Source of the DNA: Sabethes cyaneus
Lineage: Eukaryota; Arthropoda; Insecta; Diptera; Culicidae
Assembly (NCBI RefSeq): GCF_943734655.1
Contig: NC_071354.1
Span: 11,688,001-11,752,000, forward strand
Reading direction: 5' to 3'
Length of the DNA stretch: 64,000 nt
This document shows, piece by piece, positions 21,893 to 33,811 of the stretch. Each line of letters starts with the position of its first letter. The first letter of the stretch is position 1. The notes under the pieces were generated by a model, which did not search any database, had not been told where the DNA came from, and worked only from the letters and a program-made list of their open reading frames with translations. A program made the translations under genes and the position numbers.

Positions 21893-23342
21893 ATAAAGTA
21901 TTCTGCTTCTACGATGGTGCTGCCGTCTATCGGGTAGGCAACGGTAAGGTAGCGGCAGCTGATCTTAATCCAAATTTCTGCACTCACATGGTCTATCAGC
22001 ATGTTCAACTGGCGAGCAACGGTTTAATTGCAACGCTTGATCTTAACGTGGCCGAACTGCAGCAGTTTGTCAAACTGAAAAGCGCTAGCAACGTGAAGGT
22101 TCTGGTAGCAATAGGCGGCCCCAAGCAAAGCTCCAAACTGCTGTCGTCGCTTTTTGTTAGTAGCTCCCAACGCGTCGTTACGGCGAACGCGATCCTTAGT
22201 TTTCTGACAAAGTACGACCTGGACGGAGTGGATTTCCACTGGCAGTGGCCAGTTCTGAGCGGGGGCAATCCGGAAGATCGGGTCACATTTCCTAAGTTTC
22301 TCCAACAACTGCAGTTGGTATTGAAACCGGCGGGCAAAATCCTTAGTATTTCGGTAGCACCTACGAAGGATCACTTTTTGTCCAGCTACGATGTGGCTGC
22401 CATCGATCCACTGGTTGACTACGTCAATGTGATGGCATTCGATTTGCACGCCTTCTGGGATGCACAGACCGGACACAACGCTCCGGTTTACCGTGCCGTT
22501 GAGGAAACTACACGAAGTGAGCGGGAGCTTAATATAGTGAGTACTAACTTTTTCTTCTGGAGCAAGATTTTGAACTCTAATTCGTTTTTCCTTTGTAGGA
22601 TTTTATTCTAACTGGTTGGATTGCTACCGGCATAAGTCCATCCAAAATTATTCTTGGAGTATCGACTAACGGGCATAGTTTTAGGCTCGCGGATGCCAGT
22701 GTCAATGGTATACGGGATAGAACTGTGGGAGCAGGACCAGAACAAAAGTACACTCTGAAAAGTGGCGATCTAAATTACCTAGAGGCTTGTGAGATGGTTC
22801 GAGAAGGTGGCTGGACAACGGTTTGGGACACCAGAGCACAGGCATACTATACGTATAAGGGAACTCTATGGGTGTCATTCGAAAGCCAAGCTTCGCTGGA
22901 AGCAAAGATGAACCTGGCAAGAAGCAACTCCATCGGCGGATTGGGCATGTGGAATATGGAAGGAGATGACGTGAAAAATATCTGCGGTGGTGGCCGCTTT
23001 ACTCTATTGAGCTTTATTGCTAGTGCATTGCTGCCAGCTTCGAGTGGAACAACTGTCGCAACATCAACCACAGCCAAGACCACAACTACGACGGCAAAGA
23101 CTACAACGACAACGGCCAAGACCACAACCACAACTACGACCCAAAATTCCAATGAACCGGGCGGATACCCGGCGTACTGTCCAACCAGTGGGTTCGTCCG
23201 GGATCCATACGATTGCAGCTCGTTCTATCGTTGCACCCCCGGAAGTAAGTTTGTCGCTACTGGAAAGCAAACTTGTGCCAACGGTTTGAAGTTCGATACC
23301 AAGATTAACGTGTGTAATTATGCTGCTAGTGTCGTCTGTTAG
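21893..23342 (+). CDS. Chitinase-like GH18-CBM14 protein, catalytically dead paralog
   Basis: Two coding exons, 21893-22536 and 22599-23342 (TAG), start with an acceptor CAACAG|ATAAAG and have no start codon of their own. Joined to exon 1 (phase 1) they give 483 residues: signal peptide, GH18, Thr-rich linker (TTAK repeats) and a six-Cys CBM14. The catalytic motif reads LDGVDFHWQWP: Asp132 and Asp135 remain, but the third Asp is His137 and the acid is Gln139 (codon CAG at 22243). The strand-3 motif is AIGGPK, having lost its Trp. Such changes abolish hydrolysis in the family, and Glu-to-Gln is also seen in imaginal disc growth factors. A chitin-binding or lectin role is inferred. The barrel-late motifs MAFDLHAFWD and GGLGMWNMEGDD are kept. 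The intron at 22537-22598 is at the same place as intron 3 of the upstream unit; the CBM14 intron is absent. Confidence 0.88.
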
Positions 23343-23367
23343 GAAGGAGTTTTTGTCGAAATTATTT

Positions 23368-23373
23368 ATTAAA
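23368..23373 (+). terminator. Possible polyadenylation signal of the second chitinase unit
   Basis: ATTAAA 26 bases after the TAG stop in an AT-rich 3' flank. It is a common variant hexamer, and other AATAAT-like sites follow within 100 bases. Confidence 0.4.
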
Positions 23374-24399
23374 TATTTTATTACATTTTAAAAATATCTA
23401 TTATATCTGTAAATTGTATCCTTAGCACGAGACGGTTAATAATAATAATCCATATTGCAAGCATTAAAATGTGTTATTCTCAAAACAAAAAATGGTTACA
23501 ATACGAGCAGAGGTACGTAAGAGCGATTGAACAGCATGACACCGCTCGGACTCACGTTGCCAAACCAAAACCTAACCCTTTGGTAATACTCAAATAGGCA
23601 GTCCTATGGATAATAATGGGGAATTCGTACACATTCATAACTACATTTATAACTATCTTATTCACGGTAAAATAGCATTCTCATTAAAAAACATAACTGC
23701 AGTGGGTCATGTCGGTTTGTCTGTGGTTTTTGTGGAAAAATTTAGAATTAACTTGCATGAAAGAAAAGAGATAAAAACTGTCTCATTGATACAGCTATGA
23801 GAAGCGCTAAAGGTTTAGTTTTTGTTTAACAATAGTTGGAAAACGGTTTAAACTTGTATAGTCAGCACCGATCGGTTTTTGAAATTTTTTGACTTGGCAA
23901 CCTTAGCCGTTATCAGTGTGGCAAAATGACCTCGACAACGCGTCGAATCTAAATCATCGGCGGTCAGTAGCGTGCGAAAAGCCCCTGTGGCGTACAACTC
24001 GCTCTAATAAGTAGGACGTTCATTTAGAAAAATAGTTCATTCAAAAATCACTGCCGAGAGCCGATCAACGGCAATGGCAATGGTCGATCATTTTCAGGTC
24101 TAGTTCACGCATTTTGCGATAATCGATCACGCCGACGCCGATTAACGGTACTTTTTTGTCACTTCTGCGACGATGGAGCTGCACCGTGACCAATGACGGT
24201 TGCCATCATATGCGATTTGTCATCCAGAATTGCTCATGAATGTAATTTCAGTTTTTATAATTATCACATTAGAGGAAGATTGATTGCAAAATGAAAATAT
24301 ATAGTTTTCTAAGGTTGTTCTTATTTTTTGACAAAGAACTGCAAAAACGAGTTTAGGCAATGTGAAAATTAAGACGCGAATTAGAATTGGCATGAATTA
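23374..24399. other. Intergenic sequence downstream of the chitinase locus
   Basis: AT-rich, no recognisable gene. Part of the GC-richer stretch from ~23930 may belong to the repeat described at 24400-25390. Confidence 0.45.
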
Positions 24400-25390
24400 A
24401 AACCTACCTATATCACTCGGTCCGGCTCGTTCCACTCCACGTTTACTGCAAAATTACGCTAAAAAGCTGTAACGATCGTGCGACAGCAACAGCATTTGAA
24501 GAAACAATGGCAGGTCCATTTTGAAGCGGCTTTTTTTTCAGCTACTACCGGATCTATTACCTCGACTTCGATTAGATAGCAATCACACTGAGAAATAAAA
24601 CCATTTGACGTTAAAACACTTTTTTAACTATTTTCACAACACCCCCCACACTCCACACAGATGAATTACAACCGCAATTTTAATTTTCTTTCCACTAAAA
24701 AGAGCACAAAACTACGCGGCCTACAGGAATCAAACAAATTTCCGGATCGAGCTGATCCATTCGCGATTCGAGCTTCACTTTTATAATGAAATTGCGGTAG
24801 CGTTTGAACAAAAATGGCGACGGATATTTTGAAATCATTTTCATTCCAGCTGCTACCCGGACCGCTATCAGCACCGGACAATCCGACCGAAAAACAACAC
24901 TTTTTTCTTTATACATACGTTTTAAAATATTTGCACTACAACTTAAGACAGACTAAAAAGATATTTTCAATTTTTCCTACTGAAAAACAGCACTGCATAG
25001 CCGGAATCCGTACGGTGAACACAAGTAGTGAGAAAACTCAACAGCAACGCGCCGCGCCGGCCTACTTGGCAACTGCGTTTGCGTAACGATCCGAACCCGA
25101 AGCCAAGCCAAAGCCAACTGATCGTAGAAGTCCGTTGGTAGTTTTGAAAAATTGCCTATGCCTGCAAAAACCGGGGCCGGTTAGCGGTTACCGGGCTGGT
25201 CTAGTGTTCATTTTTCGCGTTCGGGTCACGTACGCCACCACCGGCACCACCGGATGATCGAAGGCGTCGGCTAGCGGTACTTTCCGATTTCGCTAGTTTC
25301 CATTGATTTACCGTTGCCAAAAAATCGCAGCCAGCGCAGTGCGAAGTTATAATGATAGAATGAACGAATGAATTTTAGAATCTGCAGAAG
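24400..25390 (-). repeat. ~1-kb diverged repeat, copy 1
   Basis: Its reverse complement aligns in blocks with 37270-38460. Shared pieces include GATTGCTATCTAATCGA, GATTTCAAAATRTCCGTC, TGTAGGCCGC and TTTGTGCTCTTTTTAGTG. Further out it shares AACCCGAAGCCAA, a TCGGGTCACGTACGCCA block and CGGCTARCGGTACTTT. Each copy contains about two or three ~270-330 base sub-units. No terminal repeats or known coding domain identified. Confidence 0.6.
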
Positions 25391-27290
25391 GGACGCGAGC
25401 AGACACGATGAAAATGATACCGTGAAGGTACCATATTTTGCGTAGTAGAGACGTTTTATGATATAACGGTTAGTCTGGGCAATGTAAATTTTTATTCACG
25501 ACAGCGATAATTGAAATAACACTTATTTATGATACAGTAATGACTCGATTTTGCTACCCGCTTGATAAATTTAGGTGTCACAAGATAGGGACGGTGACAA
25601 AATCGGAAATTTTTATTACCTATTTTTCTGTTGATAATGTTCAATGAACTGCAACTTATAATAATTTTCACGTCGAAATTACCGGAAAAGTGTGATATAT
25701 GTGAATATTTTCCATCCAACTTTTCCCGTACTATTTACGTGAATTTACCGTAATTTGCATTAGTATGCGTGCATTTACGTGGGAATAATGTTCAACAGAA
25801 AATCACATAACTCTCTGTAGAGAAATCTACGTGATTTTTCACGTGGAAAGGACGTGTGGATTATTTTGCGTGTGCTTATATTATACGTTAATAAATTTCA
25901 ACTCCTTTTATCTTTCTGTCGACACTTGTTACTTCTTTGTGTCTATATCATTAGCTTAGGTAAATTAATTTAACTTTTGAATTACGCACCGAAGAAAAAA
26001 ATTTGTTTAAGAAATATGTAAGGAAATTTTCACGGCAGTTTAGGAAAAATTTTGTTGAGAAAAAGATTTTAACGAAACTGCATGGTAAAACCCCGAAGAA
26101 TAACCAGGAAAACTATGTTCTAAATCGTCGAAAATTCTCAAAATATTCTTTTCTTATTTATCAATCCCTAAACGAGCAGGAGCGAAGAGCCAAATAATAT
26201 CAAAATGTGTTATTGGAAATCGAATAACTCATATCAAAATTTGGTCTTGTTTGGGCTGACATAGTTGGTAAAATAACAAAAAATAATATCAAAATTTTAC
26301 TCCTTTAAGACCAAAAGAATAACTACTTGTGTTATTTGAATAACAAAGCAATAACATGACTGTATTCAGAGTTTAGAATAGCATATTTTAGTATTATTAA
26401 GGCATTGAATAACAAATTCAGTAGTATACGAGATATTAAAAAATCATTTTATAAAATATTTATAATCTAAAATCTGTTTAATCAATAAAAAAATTGTATG
26501 AAATATATCGAATGCCAGCTGAGAGCCCAGCCGGGGAGAATTACTCCATATGCTGCTGGCAAGTAAGGTACGGGAGGGTATTTTCAGCGCATTAAGCTAT
26601 GGTATCTACTTTTTTCGGCCTATGGCCTAGATCTACTGGAAGAACAGGTAGTTTTGACGTTATTTGAATAAAAAATAGTAGACAGTCTTGAGAAAATAGT
26701 TTTAACACATTAAAATTGTATGTCGGCAAAGTATATTTATTGGCAGAAAAAAGGCAAATAGGCTGAACTTAGACACTTGCTGAAATACCCTCTCGTACCC
26801 TATTAGTTTAAATGCAATTCGCATCAAAGTAAATAATGGTATAATGCTCGTTTCTCGCGCCAATGTCGGGAAAAGAGGCCAAGTCCCGCTGTAGACGAAT
26901 TCATCCAGCACGCATTAGTAAAGACTTTACTCTAGAATATGTTTTTGTTTCCATGAGGTAAGGTGCGAGTGGACATTTTCAGCCTATTAAGCGGTAGTCT
27001 GAACAATATTCCTAAATTACGATGAAACTATGTATATTTATTCGAGACAAGATTTTCATACTAATTGGCTGGATAACATTTACTGAATATCGGAGTGGCA
27101 TTTTGGTCTTAATAAAACGCTCTTCAATTTGAGTTATAGCCACAAAAAATGATGAGGTTGCTGCGGCCTGCAATTATTTTTGGGCCAGGATACTATTGTG
27201 GTGTCTATGCGGTTTGAATTTTCAGCAGGCACCTGTATGGTACAAACCATAACAGTTTTAAAGCAAAGTCCCGAATAATTCAATAATAAT
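25391..27290. other. AT-rich intergenic sequence
   Basis: No supportable gene. A GGTACGGGAGGGTATTTTCA segment near 26570 recurs in degraded form near 26955 and, inverted, near 26785, hinting at an uncharacterised repeat. Confidence 0.4.
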
Positions 27291-27295
27291 TACAA

Positions 27296-28480
27296 TTAAC
27301 ATCCAAAAATTCTGTGGAGCCACCAACACAAGAGGAGGTTAAACGGTATCCCGGCTGAACTTCTAAAAGCGGGGAGCGAGCAGCTGTACGAAGCAATCCA
27401 CCGGATCATTGTCAGGATCTGGGAGGAAGAACATATGCAGGAGGAGTGGTTTGATGGCCTCATTTGACCAATTTCCAAAAAGAGACATCGACTGGAGTGT
27501 AAAAACTATCGAGGAATTACATTGCTCAATTCTGCCTACAAGATGCTTTCCCGTATCCTGTTCTGCAGACTGAGACCGTTAGCGGAGTCCTTCGTTGGCG
27601 AGTACCAAGCTGGTTTTCGTGAGGGTCGCTCTACGACGGATCGGATGTTTACCCTGAGTCAGTTGCTAGACAAGTTCCGGGAGTACAACTTGCAGATACA
27701 CCATCTGTTTGTGGACTTTAAAGCGGTGTACGATTCAGTTAAACGAAATGAGCTGTGGCAGATAATGCTAGAACATGGAAACTAGTTACGCTGATTCGTG
27801 CGACGCTGGATGGATCCAAGACATGCGTTAGAATAGCGAGTGAGACCTCAGCTGATTTCGTGACGTTGGATGGACTGAAGCAAGGGGGTGCACTCTCTCG
27901 CCTGCTAAACAACATTGCCTTGGAAGGTGCATTACGAAGGGCAAACATGGAGAGGAATGGAACTATCATCACGAAATCTCACATGCTTATAGGCTTTGCG
28001 GGTGACGTCGATATCATCGGAATCAACCGTACAGTAGTGGAAGCCTTCAAGCCTTTTAAAAGGGAAGCGGCGAGATTGGGACTTACCGTTAACACCGCCA
28101 AAACGAAGTACATGGTTGCTGGTAGGGAACGTGGAAGCCCAAGTGGTGTTGGTGCTGAGGTGGAGTTAGATGGGGAACGATATGAAGTAGTGGAGGAATT
28201 TATATACCTTGGTACACTCGTGACATGTGACAACGATGTAAGCCGCAAAGTGAAACGATGAGTTGCAGCCGCGAATCGGGCTTTCTACGGTTTACGTAGC
28301 CAGCTGAAGTTCCGTAGTTTGCAAATTCGCACAAAACTGGCACTCTACAGAACACTAATCCTCCCGGTGGCCCTTTACGAACACGAATCATGGACGTTAA
28401 AGGATCGGCGAGTGCTTGGGGTTTTTGAGCGTAAAATTCTGCTATCTATAGTTGGTGGCAGCAACTGCAGTTCAAGCAGA
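27296..28480 (+). pseudogene. Non-LTR retrotransposon reverse transcriptase, broken
   Basis: Successive frames give NYRGITLLNSAYKMLSRIL, GEYQAGFREGRSTTDRM, HHLFVDFKAVYDSVKR, FVTLDGLKQGGALSRLL, MLIGFAGDVDIIGI and YLGTLVTCDNDVSRKVKR. These are the RT palm and thumb motifs in correct order. The copy is dead: an in-frame stop at ~27466 after the WFDGLI segment, a frameshift near 27780, a stop at 28259, and the catalytic FADD motif changed to FAGD. Downstream ALYEHESWTLK, then VLGVFERKIL, is the usual C-terminal region of RTE-like elements; the clade is tentative. It ends abruptly near 28480. The endonuclease part is not seen. Confidence 0.85.
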
Positions 28481-28532
28481 GCACCTAAACCAAACCAGTG
28501 TTTCAAAAATAAATAGCTGGAAATATGCTATT

Positions 28533-28663
28533 TAGGGAAACCAACGTATTTTGGACCCCATCAGCAGCTGTGTACATAATGTGGACCCTTCCACTTGATT
28601 TTGCTGTAAGTGTCCAAATTATGTACAGCTGCTGATGGGGCCCAAAACACGTTGATTACCCTA
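28533..28663. mobile_element. Short foldback MITE, copy 1
   Basis: Inverted ends TAGGGAAACCAACGTATTTT and complement of ACGTTGATTACCCTA, with inner inverted CAGCAGCTGT / ACAGCTGCTG. It is ~130 bases, flanked by TA. The same element is at 52824-52952. Confidence 0.75.
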
Positions 28664-29190
28664 TATAATATATCGTTTTGGTTTACTTGCATCAATAATT
28701 ACAATTTGAATAATTGTTTACATCTTGCAGACTGGCCCTTTTAAAAAGTTCGTGCCGATTTGTTTGACCCAAAATTGAAGAAAAGTTAAATTACAAAATA
28801 GGCATCCTGGATAGGTTAATAAAACAAAAAAATATGCTCAACTCACAGGCTGTATAAAAACGGCATTGGATTTTCTTATTGATTCTTATAGTTTTTCATC
28901 TACTGAATTCAACAAAAATAATAGAAAAAATCAGAGGGGTTGTGCACAAGACACGACCGCATAGGTGTCGTAGGACCACGTAAGTCTCTTTGTAGCGATA
29001 GTAGTATGTATCCATGTATGTAATAATATGATTCTTGATGTATACAAGCTACATACGTAACGTTTATCAAAGTAGAAACATTGTATACATTCAATCCTCA
29101 ACCGATTTTGGAGTTATATCCATGAATTGATTGAATCTATTTTATTAAAACGAACCCAAGTCAGTAACTAAACCAAACAGTAAATAAATT
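28664..29190. other. AT-rich intergenic sequence
   Basis: No gene or repeat recognised. Confidence 0.4.
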
Positions 29191-29203
29191 TTTATGATAT
29201 GTT

Positions 29204-29434
29204 TCTACGTTGAATAGTGCTTTTCCTCTGGTAATTGGTAGACGGTACGCGCGAGTTTTCAAAAAGTTAAAAAATTTGCGCAACTTTTCTGCGGCTTACA
29301 AAAGAACACTGATAAAGCATATACAACCTGCAGACGTTTTGGAAGTCGCAGAAAATGTCGCCCGTGACCAGAAAACTTATTTCCGTCATTTGGCGAAAAA
29401 TTCAACTTTTCCCTCCTTGCCCGTGTTATTATAG
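29204..29434 (+). pseudogene. Highly diverged histone H2A-like fragment
   Basis: The open frame lacks an ATG but contains SAFPLVIGRRYARVFKK, then FSAAYKRTL and ADVLEVAENVARDQKT, then FRHLAKN. Histone H2A has FPVGRIHRLLRK, then YLAAVMEYL, then AEVLELAGNAARDNKKT, then RHLQLAIRN, in the same order with almost the same spacing (about 40 residues from FP to VLE). Conservation is patchy and there is no start codon, so I treat it as a relic. The alternative is chance similarity, made less likely by the second H2A-like piece 300 bases away. Confidence 0.4.
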
Positions 29435-29590
29435 CATTAACAGGGCAAGAAAATATAATAAACTCTTCAATCGTTGTGTGGCCCTTGAAAGGACCGATTG
29501 TTTGATTATCATATTAACTCCAGCTTGCAATAAACTTGCACTAACGCACATAACGTAATTCTCTGTTCGGTAAATTGGAGTACCGATAAC

Positions 29591-29880
29591 CGCTAACCAG
29601 GCACGGCTTGTTGCAACGGACCAGCCGGAAAGCCTCAGCAGCTATGAGATCAACGAAACCGTTCGTGTATGGTCCTGAATCACGATGAAATACCACTCCA
29701 AGTGGCCAGCTGCAAGTGACGTGGGATGCTTCTGGTCGTTTTGTTGTCACGAGCAGCATATTTCCTGTCAATTCCAGAGCTTCAGCAGCCAGATATTCCT
29801 TCACGGCAGTGAAACGAGTGCTCCAGCTCCAACACCTCGCTTGGTGAATTTGCATGTCTTCGTTGCCTTATCCGTGGGAA
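29591..29880 (-). pseudogene. Histone H2A fragment joined to H2B-like fragment
   Basis: On the minus strand EYLAAEALELTGN is followed, after a 2-base frame slip, by GNAARDNKTTRSIPRHLQLA. This is the alpha2-loop2-alpha3 part of histone H2A, with a GVGAGA remnant just before it. About 40 bases later the original frame resumes with NGFVDLIAAEAFRLVRCNKP, close to H2B NSFV....IAAEASRLAHYNK. H2A and H2B are normally separate divergent genes, so finding them head-to-tail on one strand means rearranged debris or a chimeric retrocopy. The upstream end is cut exactly where the CCCAAGTAAC element begins (29881). Confidence 0.6.
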
Positions 29881-31765
29881 CCCAAGTAACAATCCAATAG
29901 CAAATTGGTCTTATGCATTTCTTATAGTAGTTTTATCAGAGCATTGCAAAATCTATCAGGTTTTATAATGTTTTTCCTCAAGTGAATGTTATCTTATTTG
30001 ATTAACATTTCTGGAGTATGATTGAAGGAGACTTGAAGAAACACGTATAAAACTGAAATATCAATAAGTGTAATTCACCTTATAAGTGGTTTTAAAGGAT
30101 ACTTGATTTCTGCTCAAAAACGACGCTCCTTAAAACCTAGCAATAGTTTTGACTAAAATTTATGACATTCTTCTGCAAGATTGGTTTGTCTTAACAATGC
30201 TACCATAAAACCGTCTTAAAACCGTATATTCTTGCAAGAGAAATCATACTCTGAAGAAAGAACAGTCGAGGGTAAACAACTGATCTGTCAAAATGGGCAT
30301 CTGAACCAGGAGAAAATTTAACAAATACTTTAGCGCGAAACTTTAGCAAGATTTCATATGAAAAACCAGCGAAATCAAAAAACAATGAAGATTTCCAAAT
30401 GAGCTGAGGAAGGACTATGCCGGTGATGATGCATCAATCGTAGATTTGTATGTTATTAGAAAATTTGGTTCGATTGTATTTTGGCGGAGGCGGTGCCGGT
30501 GCCGGTTTGTAGTTGTTTGTATTTTTAAACTGAATATAGAGGTCATTAGCCGGTGTTGGGAAAATGTTCGAAGGGGTTAAAGCAGTTGAAGCATATTTTT
30601 TTTAAAGATGGTTGTAACGACAAAGTATATCAAAAATTTTGCAGATTAAACTTTACACATGGAAATGCCGTGCAGCCCGCTTTTAATTTTTTAAATCAAT
30701 TTATACGGGTAATCATAATGACTGCTGTACTTAAAAAATATTAAACGCAATATAAGTAGGTAAACCTCCAGCACAAAAAACATCTTACATTGACACTTTG
30801 TTGACGTTTTCTTTGTTTATACTAGAATGATTATCTTGCAAAAAACTTGGTCCCCTTAAGTAATTCAAACAATTCTTGTTCAAGCGCAACCTGTCTTCTT
30901 CAAGAATACAATAAGTATAGATGAACTTATCGACCTCTTGGAAAAATTTTCTTTGTCTTGTGCAAGACATGTTAGTCTAATAAGCGCTTTCAGGTTGATT
31001 TAGATAAAACCATTGAAAAAATGGCGAACAGAACTGTTTTGATTACTTTTGAAATTCTAGCCAATTGCATATGCGCGTTTATAAATATGTTGTTATGCAA
31101 CACCATAAGTGATCTTAAATTTTTAAATAAATGTTCGGATACTTAAAAGACTTTTTGCCGCAATTTGTTAAAAATTTGATAGCTATCAACTTCTTCATGA
31201 AATTATTGAATTTTTTTATTCATTAAATTTTTTAATAATCTAGCGTAAATAACCGGCGCGTTAAAATTTTCTAACTTTCATGTCACAAAACATCGACAAA
31301 CTGAGCGTGACATGAAAAATTTCTCATTGATTGACAACAAAGCAGCTGCTTTTATTTTCAATTTTCATTTATATCCATTTTGGAAAAGCAATATCTGTGA
31401 ATGCTTTTTCTCTTATAGCTTTTAGTCAATTTAAAAAAATTAAGACTGTGAAAAGTGTATGATGTCTTGCAACTGTTCTTTGAGACGACAACCATAAAAT
31501 CATCAACACTTGTGGCGGTTTTCTTTTAGTTTCAACCGACTCTTGGAAGTCACTATAAATACATATCGATAAGAATTACGAGTTTTAAAAGGACCTTTAG
31601 AAATATTCTTGAGAACCTTCTTTAGTGTGGGCCTCCCCAGATTTATAAGGGTTTTATGGCTGTTTTATCGCAGATTTGTATAATTGCAAGTTTTATATTC
31701 GGTTTTAAGGAGCAAATGCTGGAAACCTCTTCAAGTGCATCTTAAAATTAAATTTGTTACTTGGG
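29881..31765. mobile_element. CCCAAGTAAC-ended element, 1.9 kb
   Basis: Ends CCCAAGTAACAATCCAATAG and the complement of AATTTGTTACTTGGG, flanked by AA on both sides. The interior is AT-rich with no transposase frame. An inverted, diverged copy is at 56870-58657. Non-autonomous DNA element; superfamily unknown. Confidence 0.75.
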
Positions 31766-32389
31766 AAGCAGCAACAGCTGAAGCTCAACAATTTTCGATC
31801 GGATTCTATAGGGCGTAAATTAAATACAATCATAAGGAAGTTTAACCCATAGCTTATATCGTATATATTTCTGTCATCCGTGCTAGGGAAGCACTGACGA
31901 GGGAAGGCAAAAATATGAAAATAATTCAATTTTTCAAAATCAATTCAAAAACAAAAATTTTTCAAATTCAATTTCAAAAACAAAATCGATAGTTTTCTAT
32001 ATTTTCAATATTTTCAATCGATTTTCCGATCAATTGGTGCAAATATCTTGGAAATCTATTGAAAATTGAATGAATTATAAGTCGAAGCGTGAAGACCCGT
32101 TTCTACTTTGATGACGTCATTTCCAACAACCAATCACGAAGCGAGAATTCTGGTACAACATAGGTTCATTATTTTCAATTTTTCAATAGTTCAACATCAA
32201 TAACCCACACTTTTCTTCATTTGGGTCAATTCTTAGAAGATTTTCCGATTGATTGGTGTAAGAATATTGAAAATCGATCGGAAAACCGCTGAGCTATTAG
32301 CGCTCAAAACCTATCATTTTTCGTGACGCTCGCATTTTTCGATTTTTTGGAATGACACCCTATCTCAAAACTTGCCGTAAGACGTAGTC
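31766..32389. other. AT-rich intergenic sequence
   Basis: Runs of CAATTTTTCAAAATCAATTC-like sequence near 31925-32000 and short repeats of a GATTTTCCGATCAATTGGTG motif (32020 and 32240), but no gene. Confidence 0.45.
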
Positions 32390-33560
32390 CTACATCAAAA
32401 GTCCATCGTCGTCGTCAGCAGCATAGAGTCGAGGTGGTTCGTGCTATTTGAAGCAGTCGTCTCCCTTCAACTCGATCTTGGGTCTCTCGTCGTCAATTTC
32501 CTGGTCGTTTCAGAAGTCACTTTCGACCTGGTCGAGTCATTTTGTACGTTGAGTGCCCTGTTCATAGTGTCGGTGGAGTTGTTGAAGAGAACGTAGCCTA
32601 CTGACTTTCGCCAGATGTACGATGGAAATCTCTCCACGCAGTGTATGTAGCTCGTGATTCATACTTCTCTGCCACACTCCACTCCGCCACGCTTTCAGTT
32701 TATACGCCGTCAACTATCGACCACAGTACCTTTCGCACGAACACGGCAGGGGCGCGTAGTCCTCCGTGAGCAGAGTCACGGGTTTAAGCCGATAAAGAAC
32801 TACTGGTCTAATAAAAGTTTTGTACATTATGAATGCACCGCTGGAACTCCTTACTAGCGTTGTTGTCCGCGGTCACCAGCGATCCCAAACACATGAACTC
32901 ATCAACCACTGCTATTTCGTCGCCGTCAACGGTTACCGTCCGTGGGAGGTATGCGTTTATTCCTTTTGAGCCTCTTCCTTTCGTTTGGTCTTCGGCATTT
33001 ATTTATAGCCCAAACCTTCTAGACTCCGTTTTCAGTCTGGCATAGGTTGCCTCTGCCGTCGCAAAGTTCCTGGCTATGATATGAAAGTCATTTGCGAAAC
33101 TAAGGAGTTGGCTACACTTGGTGATAAATGCAGCTTAAACCGTCACCTTATCTCAACCCTCTCCCCGCCTCAAAGGGACCCGAGATGAGTACGAAACGCA
33201 TCACTCGATGCAATGTAGCTCTGATCAGTCGCGTCAGGTTATCCGGAAAACTGTGTTCGTAATTCATTCGCCAGAGCTGGTATCGATCTACTGTATCGCA
33301 TGCTGCCTTGAAATCAATAAGGATGTGATGCGGGGGCACGTTGCACTTTCGATCTGTGACGCGTCAGGTTATCCGGAAAACTGTCTTCGTACTTCATTCG
33401 CCAGAGCTGGTATCGATCGACTGTATCGCATGCTGCCTTGAAATCAATAAGGATGTGATGCGGGGGCACGTTGCACTTTCGATTCGTGCCATTTGCCAGC
33501 GTTATACCGTGATAGTCGCAATGGGACAAACCATTCCTCCGGTGGCTTCTCCACATCCCC
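32390..33560 (-). pseudogene. Non-LTR reverse transcriptase remnant, minus strand
   Basis: Minus-strand frames give YHGITLANGTNRK, HHILIDFKAACDTVDRYQLW, FPDNLTRLIRATL, LLSFANDFHIIARNF and VTVDGDEIAVVDEFMCLGSL. These are RT motifs in order, with the catalytic FADD changed to FAND. Multiple stops and frameshifts are present. A 130-base segment covering the DFKAACDTVDRYQLW motif is tandemly duplicated (33231-33360 and 33361-33490). Not functional. Confidence 0.8.
33231..33490. repeat. 130-bp tandem duplication inside the RT remnant
   Basis: GCGTCAGGTTATCCGGAAAA begins both at 33231 and 33361, and the two 130-base copies differ at only a few positions. The duplication happened after the RT copy was already in place. 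Confidence 0.9.
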
Positions 33561-33811
33561 GTCCATTATCTCACGTTTTCTTGCAAAACTCATTTTTCTT
33601 GTACAACAGGAAACTAGCAGTCATTAACTTTTCGTCGGAGAGCTCAATTTCGGAAGCAGTTTTTGGGCCCAAGAGCGGGGTTTTGTTTATAAAAATGTAT
33701 TCACTGTATTGTTCTTGCTAATCTGAACACGACGAATATATTTTCATGAAGAATAAAATATTTGCATAACAATTATATTTGCAAACAATTATGTTTTGCA
33801 GGAAAACTATA

